A stretch of 64,000 bases of DNA from Tupaia tana (GCA_026018925.1 JAKSZU010000031.1:8207448-8271447), one strand, 5' to 3'. Positions 31,153 through 42,222 are shown, counted from the stretch's first letter. Numbers and translations: made by a program. Notes: generated from the letters alone by a model not told the origin.

Positions 31153-31268
31153 ACAGGGCGCCATCTTTAAAATCCCACATTGTTACTGTGGTAATAATAA
31201 TCTGTAATTTTTCATTACTTATAAGCATGCAGTGATGAAGCTGCAATTTAAAGTAAATACCCTAAAGT

Positions 31269-31512
31269 TGGGGCCAGCTGGTGGCATAATAGTTACATCG
31301 CTGGATTCCCACATAGTCAGCTGTGGTTTGAGTCCCAGACCCAGCAGCTTAAAACAAGCCAGGCATGTGTGCATGTATGCCTAAGATCCTGAGAGGAGAA
31401 TGGAGAAGGGATTGTGCATGGCCATCCCCCCTGGGGGCTGATTTCTCACTTTCTTTCTTTCCATCTCTCCAGTGAGCTCACATGCCCTATAGCAAAATAT
31501 ATCTCTAAAAAT
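31269..31512 (+). mobile_element. SINE-A copy with 14-bp target-site duplication
   Basis: TGGGGCCAGCTGGTGGCATAATAG head. Perfect duplication AAATACCCTAAAGT at 31255-31268 and 31513-31526. Confidence 0.95.
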
Positions 31513-31664
31513 AAATACCCTAAAGTCAAACAGTAAAAATTGCATTTCACTTACAGCCTCATTTGTGTGTGCATTTAACCTCTTTCCTCTTTTTTCTAAA
31601 TATTATGCAGCTGCAGATTAGATAATGTTGATCTCTACTTTTTCTTATTTGTTTATTGATTGAT

Positions 31665-31795
31665 TGATTTAGAGAGGTTTTTGCTATAGGGCGCATGTGG
31701 TCACAAGGGAGACAGACAGTAAGGGAGAAATCACCTGCCGGGGGGAGTGGCCACATCGCAATCCCTTCTTCTCCATTCTCCTCTCGGGATTTCGG

Positions 31796-31833
<38 letters not shown>

Positions 31834-31926
31834 AGTATGAGTTTAAGTCACCAGGTCCAGGACTCAAACTCTGGTCAACTACATGAAAGTCCAGCGATGT
31901 AACAGTTAAGCCATCTGCTGGTTCCG
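31665..31926 (-). mobile_element. SINE-A with internal (CA)n
   Basis: GAGAGGTTTTTGCTATAGGGCG start, (CA)n at 31797-31829, head ending CATCTGCTGGTTCC. Confidence 0.92.
31797..31829. repeat. (CA)n microsatellite inside a SINE
   Basis: About 16 CA units at the linker position. Confidence 0.96.
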
Positions 31927-31944
31927 AGTTGATCTTCAGTTTAC

Positions 31945-32011
31945 CCCTTCCTTCTTCTGTCTCTTTCTTCCTTCCTTTCTTCCATCTTTCCTTCCTTCCT
32001 TTTCCCCTTTC
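31945..32011. repeat. (TTCC)n-type pyrimidine tract
   Basis: Imperfect CTTC/TTCC repeats on the + strand. Confidence 0.85.
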
Positions 32012-32454
32012 TTTTGGAAGGATGACTTAAAAGAGGAGCTAGAAGATGAAAAGCTCGTTTGCACCAAGACTCCTTGGCACAGTGTCGTGAGAAAACGTGT
32101 CCTTGGGCAGAGTCCCCACGAAGGCGTGGTGGGTTCCTGGCTTTGTCAGGATGACTGGGCGGACCCACACCTGCTGCTTCCAGCCTTTCTTCTGGCAAAG
32201 CATGAAAAGCTCGGCTCCAATAAATCTGTGCCTAGCCCGAGACATTTGTGATCAGATATGTCTCACGGCGTCTCCAGGCGCTGATGGGGAAATCCGCTTT
32301 TTGGTTTCGGTGTCTCCTATCTGGGTCGGACTTTGCAAGAGGATAGCAACGTCATAATTCAAAGTGAATTTGAGTTTGTACAGACTTCAAAGCCACCAAG
32401 AGCTACAATGGAAAACATACAACACAGTGACCGCTGAAAAAGTGAGGGCTTGTA
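32012..32454. other. Unrecognised sequence beside a pyrimidine tract
   Basis: On the minus strand a 68-codon frame (32039-32245) ends just before a purine-rich tract, an arrangement a degraded retrocopy could produce. I recognise no protein in it. Confidence 0.3.
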
Positions 32455-32735
32455 TTGATTTATTTTAAAGAGATGTATAAAAGGGCTATGGGGCAAAAGT
32501 GGAATACTCTGTAGCTAGATTTGAAGACCTCTCCTGGGGTTGGAGGCTGGTACAGCACTGTGCAAACCTGACCCACATGGGAAGGTTCTGGATTTGTGTC
32601 CACAGACCTCCCTAAATCCGCTGGGTGCACAGGTGGGGGTGGATTGCGGCATGGAGATCCTTTTGGGGGTACTCGCCTGTGTATCTCTCCATCTCTGTCT
32701 CTCTTCCTCATGGAAGAAATAAATACACTTAAAAA
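32455..32735 (+). mobile_element. SINE-D copy
   Basis: GGTTGGAGGCTGGTACAGC, GGTGGATTGCGGCATGGAGATCC, TCTCCATCTCTGTCTCTC and the D-type end CATGGAAGAAATAAATACAC. Confidence 0.6.
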
Positions 32736-32851
32736 CAAAAATCAAATACCTTCCTTACCTCTGTTTTCGCTCTTTGGTCCACTCAGAGTTGGACCAAAGT
32801 ATTTGTAATACTGTACGTATTTCAAATCAAAGGGAGTTTCAAATCCTGTGG

Positions 32852-32896
32852 ATATCTATCTATCTATCTATCCATCCATCCATCCATGTATCTATC
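32852..32896. repeat. (ATCT)n/(ATCC)n microsatellite
   Basis: Tetranucleotide repeat, ATCT then ATCC units, immediately before a MITE. Confidence 0.93.
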
Positions 32897-32898
32897 TA

Positions 32899-32973
32899 CT
32901 GGGTTGTCAGGAAAGTCATGACATTTTTGCATAGAAAAGCATAGAAAAATACATCATGACTTTCCCAACAGCC
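32899..32973. mobile_element. Short mariner-like MITE
   Basis: 75-bp palindromic element with TA duplications at 32897-32898 and 32974-32975. Ends CTGGGTTGTCAGGAAAGTCA and, on the other strand, GGCTGTTGGGAAAGTCATGA. Same family as 1694-1767. Confidence 0.78.
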
Positions 32974-32975
32974 TA

Positions 32976-33383
32976 ATATGTGGCATGCCCTCGATGATGA
33001 GATACACCATACAACTGGTCTGTAAACTTCATGGAATAACCATTTTTTCCCCCTAAGGAAATATCTTTGTATTTAATGTACTTGAGGACAAATAGTTCAG
33101 AGACTTCATAAATGTGGAACAATATGAGGATCTAATAAAACCCCCTGTGTGTCTGCATACATTCCTAGAAATGCCGCGTAAGAGTCCCGGAGATGTGCAA
33201 CGGAAAACCTTGATCTGCAGAAACATGGTAAACATATTCAACCACCGAAAAGTACCCAAAGGTGTCTGTGGTCACATCATGGAAGGAGATCCTGCCCAAC
33301 TGTGGCAAACGAGTTGGCCCCTTAGCCCAGGACAGAGGCACTAGGGTGAGTTGACAGAGGAATGTATTGAAGCAAAGATGATG
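32976..33383. other. Unique sequence, nothing recognised
   Basis: No gene or repeat supported. Confidence 0.45.
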
Positions 33384-33570
33384 GGTCAGTCCCAAAGCTC
33401 AGTGGTTATGGGAACTTGATCCCCCATAAGTGGCAGTGGAATGAATTGCAGCCCTGGTGGCTTGAAAAATATGTGGGGCACACATACACGCATGCCCTAA
33501 ATCCTGACAGGTTGGGAAGAATGGACAAAAGGATTGTGGCATGACCTTTCTTCACTGGGGAGGGATGATG
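33384..33570 (+). mobile_element. SINE-C copy, diverged
   Basis: AAAGCTCAGTGGTTATGGGAAC head, GGTGGCTTGAAAAATATGTGG, CCTAAATCCTGACAGG, CACTGGGGAGGGATG. The CT-rich end is lost. Confidence 0.7.
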
Positions 33571-34334
33571 CTGTGATCTGTAGCTACGCTACAGCTGGTC
33601 ACCCAGAAGCCTGAATCTGGACCCTAAAGGGAAGTGAAGTTGAGGCTATTGTGTTCAAATGAAGCTAGGGAGACAGATGGAGGAATAAATGGCTGCATGC
33701 CCATTGTCCACCAGGGGGTGCTGCAGAGATGTCCTCAACGGCCTCTCAGCCAGGTCATCTCCTCTGGTTCCAGAAGGAATTGCAAAATAACCCAGCAAGA
33801 AAGATAGGGGTGAGTGTGTGGTCAGCCTTTGCCCATGTGACCCACACCAAGACGCCCTGGTGGAGCCCTGTTCTTGTAAACAACAGACCAATGACAAAGG
33901 AGGAAGTCTATGACCCAAGAATCCATGTTGTCCAATGTGGGTGCCGTTGGCTCCTACAAGACCTCTTGTAATGGTAGCTCAACAGGGAACTTGTAAAGCC
34001 TGCACTGAATATTGGGGGTGTTTAAGATTGCATGCAGTTGGATGCTGATGAATCCACAAGGCCAACTCACTGTCACATCTTTGTTATCTCTCTTGGCTAC
34101 TTCTTCAAGCCTGGTGATAACACCCTAGAAAATGGGACAAAATCGCCCAACTTTGTCTCCATCTCTTGTTTGGTCATCCTGCCTCTATTTCAGTGTTTGC
34201 AACCTCGGGCATGCTTGTAACCTCACGGGGATGACTTTCCCCATAGAGTTCTGAGTTCTGAGTATTTCATTCTCCCTTTTAAACATCAGATAATCATTCT
34301 TGGGGTCAGGTAGTAGTACAGTGATAAGGCAAGT
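33571..34334. other. 760 bp unrecognised sequence, repeat-like in texture
   Basis: No SINE or known repeat identified. GC is higher than its neighbours. It might be an old LTR or retrocopy, but neither terminal TG..CA nor a coding match could be shown. Confidence 0.3.
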
Positions 34335-35606
34335 GCCAAGGCAATACTGAATCAAAATAATAAACTAGGAGGCAGCTCACTATCCAACTTTAAAGTATAT
34401 TCTAAAGCAGTGGTAATTAAAACAGCATGGTACTAGCACAAAAATACATGCACAGATCAACTGAGTAGAATAGAAAATCCAGAAATAATTCCCAAATCAT
34501 ATAATCAACTGATCTTGGATAAAGAATACAAGACAATGCAGTGGAGAAAATAAAGTCTGTTTGGCAAATGGTGTTGGGAGAATTGGGTATCCATCTGCAG
34601 AAAATGAAACTGGACCCCTAATTCTTACCATCAATTAGAATGAACTCACAATGGATCAAAGACTTAAATACAAAGCCTCTAACCAGAAAACTACTAGTAG
34701 AAAATGGGACATTTTTGAAGACATTAGAGTAAGCGAAGATTTCTTAAATAAGACCCCTAAAGCATAGGTCCCTAATCGACAAGTGAGATTACATCAAGCT
34801 AAAAAGCTTTCTCACCGCAAAAGGAACTATAACCAAAGTGAAAAGACAACCCTCAGAATGAAAGAAAATATTTGCAAATTATCCTTCAGATAAAGGATTG
34901 ACATCTAGGATATATAGGGAACTCAAGCAGCTCAACCATTAAAAAATAAATAATCCAGTTAAAAACGGGCAAATTATCTGAACAAACAACTCTCCAAGGA
35001 AGACTTACAAATGGCCAAGAGCCATATATATATAAAAAAATGTTCCAAGTCTCTTTTCATAAGGGAAATGCAAATGAAAACTACAATGAGATATCATTTA
35101 ACCCCAGTTAGAGTAAAAATAAAGAAAGAATGATAAGTGTTGGCAACAGTGTGGTGAAAAGGGAACTTTCTTACACTGTTTGTGAGAATGTAAATTAGTC
35201 CAACATCTCTGGAAAACAATATAGATATTTTTCAGAAACCTACAAATAGAACTTCCGTATAACTCACCAATCCCACTTCTTGGTATCCACGCAAAGGATA
35301 AGAAAACACTCAACTGGAAAGACATCTTTCCACACATTCATGTTTATTGCAGCATTATTTATAATCACTAAAACATAGAATGAACCTACATGTCCAAAAA
35401 CTGATGATTCCACATAAAATATTACACAGTTATAAGAAACAGTGAGACCCTATCATTCGAGTCAAAAGGGATGAATATAAAAGATTTAATGTTGAGTGGA
35501 GCGGGCCAGACTTTGAAAGATACACATTGTATATCCCCTACTCAATTTGTGCTGAGTGTCTGTACTTTATAGCAGAGGTTCAGAGATCTTAAAATGTGAT
35601 GGTGAG
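34335..35606 (+). mobile_element. LINE-1: end of ORF2 region and 3' UTR
   Basis: AAAACAGCATGGTACTAGCAC, AACTGATCTTGGATAAAGAA, AACTCACAATGGATCAAAGAC, GGGAAATGCAAATGAAAAC, ACAATGAGATATCATTTAACC and TTATTGCAGCATTATTTATAATC follow the C-terminal ORF2 and 3' UTR order of mammalian L1. Many stops and frameshifts, so inactive. The 3' UTR part (TACTCAATTTGTGCTGAGTG) is shared with the reversed copy at 44240. Confidence 0.95.
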
Positions 35607-35868
35607 GGACCAGCAAATAGTATAGTGCTTATGTTGCTGGACTCCCACTTACTTGACCGTGGTTTGAGTCTCAGACAGCAGCTTAAAACTCACACCATGT
35701 GAGTGTATATGCGTGTGTGCCCAAAATCCTGAGAGGAGAATGGAGGAGAAGGGATTGCAGCATGGTCACCCCCCTGGGGGAGGGAGATTTCTTATTCTCT
35801 GCTTCTCTGTCTCTTTCTAGGAAGTGCATGTGCCCTATAGCAAAAATCTCTCTTAAAAAAAAAAAAAA
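35607..35868 (+). mobile_element. SINE-A copy
   Basis: GGGACCAGCAAATAGTATAGTGC head, CACCCCCCTGGGGGAGGGAG, CCCTATAGCAAAAATCTC and A tail; lies at the end of the L1. Confidence 0.93.
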
Positions 35869-36168
35869 AGCTGCAATGATGGAAAGGATCTGTGTGGATG
35901 CTTATGATAGTAAGGGGAGAGAGTGTTTGGTAGAGAGTGGTTGGTGGATGATGGTGTGAAGGGAAAAAAGGAAAAAATAATGACAAATAATATAGCATTG
36001 TTTACAAGAGAAAAATTAATCAAAAGTTTTTAAAACTGAAATAGTTTACTATAGTGTGTATTTGTTCATCTCTTTCATCAAAAGAGCACCTTGACAAAAG
36101 AAAGTTCTGACTAGTGTGCAAAATGTTTATAATCTTTTGCAAAACTGTAGTACTGCAACCAAAACTTA
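35869..36168. other. Unique or L1 3'-UTR-like sequence
   Basis: AGGGGAGAGAGTGTTTGGTAG then AAGGAAAAAATAATGAC is purine-rich and may be the remaining L1 3' UTR beyond the SINE. No gene. Confidence 0.35.
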
Positions 36169-36178
36169 TTTTGTCAAT

Positions 36179-36350
36179 TTTTTAAAGAATTATTTTTATT
36201 CTAACTTTATTTATTAATTTTATTAATTTGACCAAAGAGGGACAGACAGAGACAGAGAGTAAGAAAGCAAGCCGCCAGGTCTGGGACTTGAATCTCAGTT
36301 GGCCATGTGGGAGTCCAGCTCCCTTAACCACCACGCCACCTACCGGCCCC
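36179..36350 (-). mobile_element. SINE-B copy with target-site duplication
   Basis: TTTAAAGAATTATTTTTATTC end block, TTAATTTGACCAAAGAGGG, head ending CACCTACCGGCCCC. TTTTGTCAAT at 36169-36178 and 36353-36362. Confidence 0.93.
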
Positions 36351-36410
36351 TGTTTTGTCAATGCTTTCTGAATGAACTGAATAGTGTCTGTTCTGAAAAA
36401 GAAAAGAAGG

Positions 36411-36672
36411 GGAACCAGCAGTTAGCGTAATGGCTATGTCGCTGGACTCCCACGTAGTCGACCGCGGTTTGTGTCCCGGACCTGGTGGCTTAAAACTCAC
36501 GCCGGGAGCGTGTGTGTGCGTGCCCAAGATCCCGAGAGGAGAATGGAGGAGAAGGGATTGCAGCGTGACCATCCCCCCTGGGGGGTGATTTCTCGCTGTC
36601 TCTATGTGTCTCTCTGTCTGTCTGGCGAGCGCACGCGCCCTATAGCAAAATCCTCTCCAAAAAAAAAAAAGA
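36411..36672 (+). mobile_element. SINE-A young copy
   Basis: GGGGAACCAGCAGTTAGCGTAATGG head, intact palindrome and GGCGAGCGCACGCGCCCTATAG end. AAAAGAAAAGAAG flanks. Confidence 0.94.
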
Positions 36673-36714
36673 AAAGAAAAGAAGAAAACAGCAATGGTCT
36701 ATAAGGCTGTTCCA

Positions 36715-36905
36715 CAGGGAAATGCTCCCGTTTGATATCCAGGGATCCTCCTTGGAATACCGAGTGCATCCGTGTGCTCATGATCCTGGTGGGCTGAGAC
36801 TGGGAGTCAGTGATGACATCAAGACCCTGTTTGGGCGCTGTTTATCTCTCTGTCTCTCCTTTTTCATTCATGGAAGAAATAATTTAAAAAAAAAAAAAAA
36901 AACTT
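36715..36905 (+). mobile_element. SINE-D copy
   Basis: GTGCATCCGTGTGCTCATGATCC, TCTCTCTGTCTCTCC and the end CATTCATGGAAGAAATAATTT with A tail of about 16. Confidence 0.6.
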
Positions 36906-37658
36906 AAAAAATTTCTTGTTGCTAGTTCCAAGATACCTAGACATGGAGAAGCCAGTGAGAAGAGAGGTGGTTACTGGGGGTTTTCCTGTCCAGATGCCCT
37001 GAGATCCCACAGGAAGTCCATCGTCTCATGAATCAGGGCAAGTCTGTCCCCACGACACCTATGCCCTGCAGATCTCCCCATTGCAGACGGGGGTGTTCTG
37101 CACTCGTACGCTCATCTTGCATTGTAATGTGTAACACGGCCATCGCGTGCGTGGAGTTTAATACTTTCAGTTCATTCATTTCATCATGAACTAAGCATTT
37201 ATCAGGGAACTGTTCCATTCCAGGCACTGAACTCAATGGTAAGGACACAGAGACAAATTTAACGTGTCTCTTCCTGTCATGAAGAGCTCCTGATAAATGA
37301 CTTTGTCATAGATGGCCGCCGTTGTCCTGTGCGTCGGATGAGCGCCCTTGTCGTGCCCGTGGTGATGGATAGTGTTTCTCTCATAATGGTAATGAAGAAA
37401 ACCTATAAAGCGGGAGCTGTTCGGGGAAACCTACTGAGCTGAGAAATGATTTGGTTTCCTTACGTGCTGGGACAAGAACACCATGTCCACTGCGTGGCTT
37501 CTCCCTCGCCCACTTGACTTCCTGGACAGGCATTAAAAGCCAAAAGAAATATCATGGTATATTTCAAGGCCTGCCAGGAAAAGAGAAAGTACTCTGAGAA
37601 TTTCAAGCACAGGACATATAATTCAGAGACATGACGAAACAGACGAAGAGCTGACAGA
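36906..37658. other. Unique sequence with an L2-like fragment
   Basis: About 37175-37260 (TTCATTCATTTCATCATGAAC, CATTCCAGGCACTGAACTC, GGACACAGAGACAAATTTA) resembles L2; the rest is unrecognised. Confidence 0.45.
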
Positions 37659-37950
37659 AGAGCCAGCCTGTGGCTTGGTGGTTGAAGTGGCTGGACCCCA
37701 CGTGGCCAACTGCGTGGTTTGAGCTCTGGGTGTGGTGGCTTGAAAAACATACTAGGCACGTGCAGGCATGTGTGTGTGTGTGCGTGTGTGTGTGTGTGTG
37801 TGTGTGAGAACATGCACCCAAAATCCTGAGAGGAGAATGAAACAGAAAGGATTGCAGTGTGACCGTGCCCCATTGGGGGTGCTGTCTCATTGTCCCACTC
37901 CCACCCCATCTCTTTCCAGCAAACACACATACCCTCTGGCAAATAAACAT
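37659..37950 (+). mobile_element. SINE-C copy with internal (TG)n
   Basis: AGAGCCAGCCTGTGGCTTGGTGG head, (TG)n at 37769-37807 at the linker, CCCCATTGGGGGTGCTG, CCCTCTGGCAAATAAAC end. Confidence 0.9.
37769..37807. repeat. (TG)n microsatellite inside a SINE
   Basis: About 19 units with one CG interruption, at the linker position. Confidence 0.95.
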
Positions 37951-38148
37951 TGAGAAGCCGATGTGGGGGTGGGGAGGGTAAGAGAGGCAAGGCAGAGAGT
38001 GAATTCCAGAAGTCACTAGGATCATTGAGGGAGGGACTCGGGTGGGAAATGACTTCCCAGCCCACAGGTTGTGCCACGTGGCGAAAGCTGAAACTAAAAC
38101 AGGCATGCCTAGAGGGACTGGAAACATACAAATGACACAGCCACCAGC

Positions 38149-38518
38149 AGACACCTGTCATACCTCCCAGTGGCCCATCCCAGCTGGATGCCTGCAGACA
38201 CCTGCTATACCTCCCAGTGGCCCATCCCAGCTGGACACCTGCAGACACCTGCTATAACTCCCAGTGGCCCATCCCAGCTGGACACCTGCAGACTCCTGTT
38301 ATACCTCCCACTGGCCCATCTCAGCTGGACACCTGCAGACACCTGCAGACACCTGCTATAACTCCCAGTGGCCCATCCCAGCTGGACACCTGCAGACTCC
38401 TGTTATACCTCCCACTGGCCCATCTCAGCTGGACACCTGCAGACACCTGCAGACACCTGCTATACCTCCCAGTGGCCCATCCCAGCTGGACGCCTGCAGA
38501 CACCTGTCACACCTCCCA
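38149..38518. repeat. Minisatellite: 47-bp unit with 104-bp higher-order repeat
   Basis: The unit contains CTCCCAGTGGCCCATCCCAG and GGACACCTGCAGACACCTG. Unit starts GCTATAC at 38204 and 38251 are 47 bp apart. From 38251 a 104-bp block (two units plus an extra GCAGACACCT) recurs at 38355 and 38459. About seven to eight units in all. It ends abruptly at a truncated SINE. Confidence 0.93.
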
Positions 38519-38705
38519 AAGAGAAAAATCACCCCCCAGGGGGGATGGCCACACCACAATCACTTCTCCTCCATTCTCCTCTCGGGCTCTTGGACACACA
38601 TGCGCATGTGCCCAGTGTGAGTTTTAACTGCAGAGTCTGGGACTTGAACCGCTGTCGGCCATGTTAGAGTCCACTAACATAACTATTACACCATCTGCTG
38701 GTCCC
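38519..38705 (-). mobile_element. SINE-A truncated at the minisatellite boundary
   Basis: Starts at AGAGAAAAATCACCCCCCAGGGGGG; the CT-rich end and tail are missing. Head ending CATCTGCTGGTCCC. Confidence 0.9.
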
Positions 38706-38831
38706 ATAGATATTTGGTTGTCACTAAGGAATGCAACATATAGAAAGGAAAACTATACCTTCCAACTTTTTGTTAAAAATGTCCTACCAATTTATGGTGG
38801 CTGAAAGGGTGAACAGTATTATGAAGACTGA

Positions 38832-39076
38832 TTTTTATTTTAGTTTAGTGTTTGCCATGGGGCATGTGCACTTGTCAAAGAGAGACACAGACAGAGAGAG
38901 AGGGCAAGTGAGAAATCACTCCCCTGCGAGGATGGCCACACTGCAATCGCTTCTGCACTCTCCTCTCAGGGATTTGACATGTGTAAATGCACCCAGCGTG
39001 ATTTTCAAGCCCCCACGTCAATGAGGTTGGCTCTGTGGGATCCAGCTTCTTTAACCTCCAGGCCATCGCCTGGCGT
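38832..39076 (-). mobile_element. SINE-C copy
   Basis: TTTGCCATGGGGCATGTGCAC start, CACTCCCCTGCGAGGATGG, GATTTGACATGTG, degenerate head ending CATCGCCTGGCG. Confidence 0.8.
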
Positions 39077-40007
39077 GGAAGGACACATTTTTAATGCAGC
39101 ACAATAGGTAAGAGTCACAACATTCAAAAACCTTGAAGCCGCCTGCTGGCTCTTCATCAACAGCTAGAAGGGCACCTACTGCCTTTTGCAGCTATAAGCA
39201 TTCGTGCTGTCATCTCATAAAAAGCACCAAGCATTTCACTTAATTTGTTCCTATGGGGTCGTGCTAATGTGTGTGCTTTTCTTGGAGACCGTCTTCTAAT
39301 GACCTACCAACATCTCTACGTCTTCAGTTTTATTATTTCATTATCAACCCAATCGTTTTTTTTTTTTTCACTTGAATTTCACATTTACTAGACTAGTCAT
39401 TTAACATGAAAAACCCAGATCGCCAAAGTCAGTAGTTGATGCCGTTGCAGAGTCTGGGATGCTGGTTCTACAACTGTTTTTCAAATATCTTGTAGTAGTC
39501 GTGGAAGATTGGAAATAAACCAGTAATGGCCACACACATTTAAAATACCAGAAGACTAGGTAGCCTTCTTATAGCTAGGAGGATTACCCTGATTTTAAAC
39601 AGAGTGGAGAAACATCTGATGAGCACCAGATGAGAAATCCTGGGGCTCCATTGAAGGTTTGTAGTGAGAACTGATCACTCAACTTGCTTTTCTACCTTTT
39701 GCTTTATTCGACAGAACTACTTGTCCTATTTTTCACCCTCAATGGGCTTTGAACATCCCATGAGAACATATGGGTTCTTTTCTCTCATAAGCTTTTCTGC
39801 CTGCATGCAGGTTACCAGGGTGCAGACACACGAAGCTGGCCCGTGGAATAAAGCCAGTGGTGTACGGGTCTATATGAGAAATCCACGGAGTGCGTATTTA
39901 TGACATTTCGTGCTCCAGTGCGTGGAATAAGGGTTCGTGCATTTAAGCCTCACAGCCAGACTAGGAGCTAAACACTGCTGCCCGGTTCATTGTGCCTGAG
40001 ACACTCT
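39077..40007. other. 930 bp unique sequence, nothing recognised
   Basis: SINE-free; no gene or repeat could be supported. Confidence 0.45.
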
Positions 40008-40263
40008 TTTAAAAAAAAAATTTGCTACAGGGCATGCGAGCTCGCCAGAGAGAGACAGAGAAGGGGAGAGACAGAAAGTGAGAAATCACTCCCCAGGGGG
40101 AACGGCCATGCCACAATGTCTTCTTCTCTATTCTCCTCTTGGGATTTTGGAATCATGCACACACACGCCCAGCATGATTTTCAAAGCACCAGGTCTGGGA
40201 CTTGAACCACAGACTCAGCTGTGTGGGATCCAGTGTTGTAACCCACACGCCACCTGCTGGCCC
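40008..40263 (-). mobile_element. SINE-A/C copy
   Basis: TTTGCTACAGGGCATGCGAGC, CACTCCCCAGGGGGAACGGCC, GACTTGAACCACAGACTCAG, head ending CACCTGCTGGCCC. Confidence 0.9.
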
Positions 40264-40343
40264 TGGAAATGGAAACCTTTTATAGTGGTTAATGGTTCAT
40301 TCAAAACATTATCGAGGACATCATTTAAAAATACCATGGTTTC

Positions 40344-40631
40344 GGGCCAGCTGATGGTGTGCCTGTTACGTCCCTGGACTCCCTCATGACCAACCGCTGT
40401 CTGAGTCCCAGACCCGGTGGCTTCAAAGTCACGCTGCGCATGTGTGTGTTCACGCCCAAGATCCCAGGAGGAGAATGAAGGAGAAGGGATTATGGTGTGG
40501 CCATCCCCCTGGGGGTGATTTCTCACTTTGCCTTTCAGAGTCTCAGTTTCTCCCCCACCCTCCCCTGCCCTGAGAATACACACCCTTAGGCAAAAACCTC
40601 TTAAAAAACAAAAGGAACAAAAACAAAAACA

Positions 40632-40662
<31 letters not shown>

Positions 40663-40663
40663 C
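40344..40663 (+). mobile_element. SINE-A with (CAAAA)n tail
   Basis: GGGCCAGCTGATGGTGTGCC head, CCCCCTGGGGGTGATTTCTC, tail expanded to (CAAAA)n at 40617-40663. Confidence 0.9.
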
Positions 40664-40787
40664 ATGGTTCCAGTCTTTGACCTGGTAGCTTGCTTTCTCA
40701 CTTTCTTGTTCTGTCTCTCTCTGGTCATATTAAAATAAATAATCAAAAATAAAATTATTAAATATATAATTCTTTAAAAAAAAATTA
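40664..40787 (+). mobile_element. SINE-B, 5'-truncated
   Basis: Starts at the B box (ATGGTTCCAGTCTTTGACC), GTAGCTTGCTTTCTCACTT, then AATATATAATTCTTTAAA end block. Confidence 0.82.
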
Positions 40788-40794
40788 CGTCTTG

Positions 40795-41058
40795 GGCCAG
40801 CAAGTGGTGCGGAGGTTAAGGCAGTTGGATCCCACACAGCCCACGGTGAGGTTGGGGTCCCCGACCCGGCAGGTTGAAAAATCACACCAGGCACTTGTGC
40901 ATGTATACGCAAGATCCCAGGAGGAGACGGGAGGAGAAGGGACGTGGCCTGGCCATCCCCCCAACCCCACATCCGGGGCTAATTTCTCACTTTCTCTCTC
41001 TCTCTGTGTCTTTGCTAGTCAGCACACACGCCCTACAGCAAAACAAACAAACAAAAAA
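40795..41058 (+). mobile_element. SINE-A/C copy
   Basis: GGGCCAGCAAGTGGTGCGGAGG head, GATCCCAGGAGGAGACGG, CCTACAGCAAAACAAACAAAC end. Confidence 0.88.
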
Positions 41059-41174
41059 TGGCGTCTCTTTCCTGTGTGTGCACTTACAATACTGTCTGGC
41101 TGGAAGGACAGGTTTGTTTGCTTTTCCTAGAACTAACGAGCTACCGAGTGTCTGTCCCATGGGAATGAAGTACT

Positions 41175-41372
41175 GCCGTGGTTCTCAGCTGGGGAGGAGA
41201 GTGGCTTTGTCCCCCAGGGGATATTCCGCTCTGTGCAGAGCCAGGCTTGGTGGTCACCGTGAGGAGAGCGCTACTGGCCTCTAGTGGTTCGAGGCCACGG
41301 CTGCAACTCCACAGCCGACAGCGGGCCAGGCAGACCCGGTCCAAAATGTCAGCGGTCTGATGCTCCGAAAGC
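41175..41372 (+). mobile_element. MER5A-type hAT DNA transposon
   Basis: CGTGGTTCTCAGCTGGGG end, TTTGTCCCCCAGGGGATATTC, GCTACTGGCCTCTAGTGG, CCAAAATGTCAGCGGTCTGA are in MER5A order. Non-autonomous and old. Confidence 0.85.
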
Positions 41373-41649
41373 ATGAGCTACCCACCAATTTTCATCACAT
41401 CTTCATGACTCTTCTCAAATCCACCATGTGAACTAAGGGGAAAAGCATTCTTATTGGTTTTCGTACCTGGAAGCATTCAAGTCACCTAATTGCTTTAAAA
41501 ATGATTTATGTCTAAGGCACTCCAGAGCAGCTAAGCGCAGGTGTCACATGGTGTGACCTGGGCCTCTGACTTTTTAAATGACTCATTGGCACCCGTCCTA
41601 GAAATCCAAACTGCCCATAGTCAACGTATTCCTAGATTTAAAGAATGTA
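41373..41649. other. Unique sequence, nothing recognised
   Basis: No features supported. Confidence 0.45.
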
Positions 41650-41915
41650 CAGGGTCAGCCCCGTAGCCTCCTGGTTAAGGAAGGTGGATCCCAGGTGGCA
41701 TATCACGGTTTGAAACCCAGCCCGGTGGCTTGAAACACACGCCACCCACACGTGTGTGCGGGCGTGCCCCGAATCCTGGCAGGATGGAGAAATGCAGGAG
41801 AAGGGATTACTGTGTGCATATGCCCCACTGGGAGTGCTCTGTCCCTCTCCCTCCCACTCTATCTCTGTGTCTCTCTCAGATGAGCACATGTGCCCTCTGG
41901 CAGATTAAAAAAGAA
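41650..41915 (+). mobile_element. SINE-C copy
   Basis: GGGTCAGCCCCGTAGCCTCCTGG head, GGCGTGCCCCGAATCCTGG, CCCCACTGGGAGTGCTC, CCCTCTGGCAGATTAAAAAAG end. Confidence 0.88.
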
Positions 41916-42222
41916 CAGGAAACAGGTAAATGGTCTTCTGATAGCATGAAAAATATGTTTGAAGGGAGCCTTTCCTACTGCTTACCCAAGTCATTGAATA
42001 GGTCAAACAGGAATTCGATCACAAGTCTATAAAACTAGTAGAAAAATCTCACATGGCCGATGTACTCACAGACTTCCCACATTCCTAAGATGACATCGTG
42101 TAAAGCTATACACTGGAATTTTCCAGACCTCACCAATCCATGGATGTAGAAAAGGCCATGCTATTGTAATAACTTTTTATTTATTTATTTATTTATTTTG
42201 GCTTGTGATATCTTTGCAATCC
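41916..42222. other. Unique sequence with (TTTA)n
   Basis: (TTTA)n at about 42175-42200; otherwise nothing. Confidence 0.45.

Noticed and set aside
31945..32011. Polypyrimidine tract of a splice acceptor
   Set aside because: It is a TTCC simple repeat with no AG followed by coding sequence.
33571..34334. Endogenous retrovirus LTR
   Set aside because: No paired LTR, primer-binding site, polypurine tract or gag/pol similarity was seen anywhere in the window.
37460..38248. 262-codon reverse frame
   Set aside because: It runs through minisatellite units and a SINE-C with (TG)n; repeat translation only.
38149..38518. Coding tandem-repeat protein (HPSWTPADTC-like units)
   Set aside because: The 47-bp unit shifts frame each copy, and there is no start, promoter or splice context.
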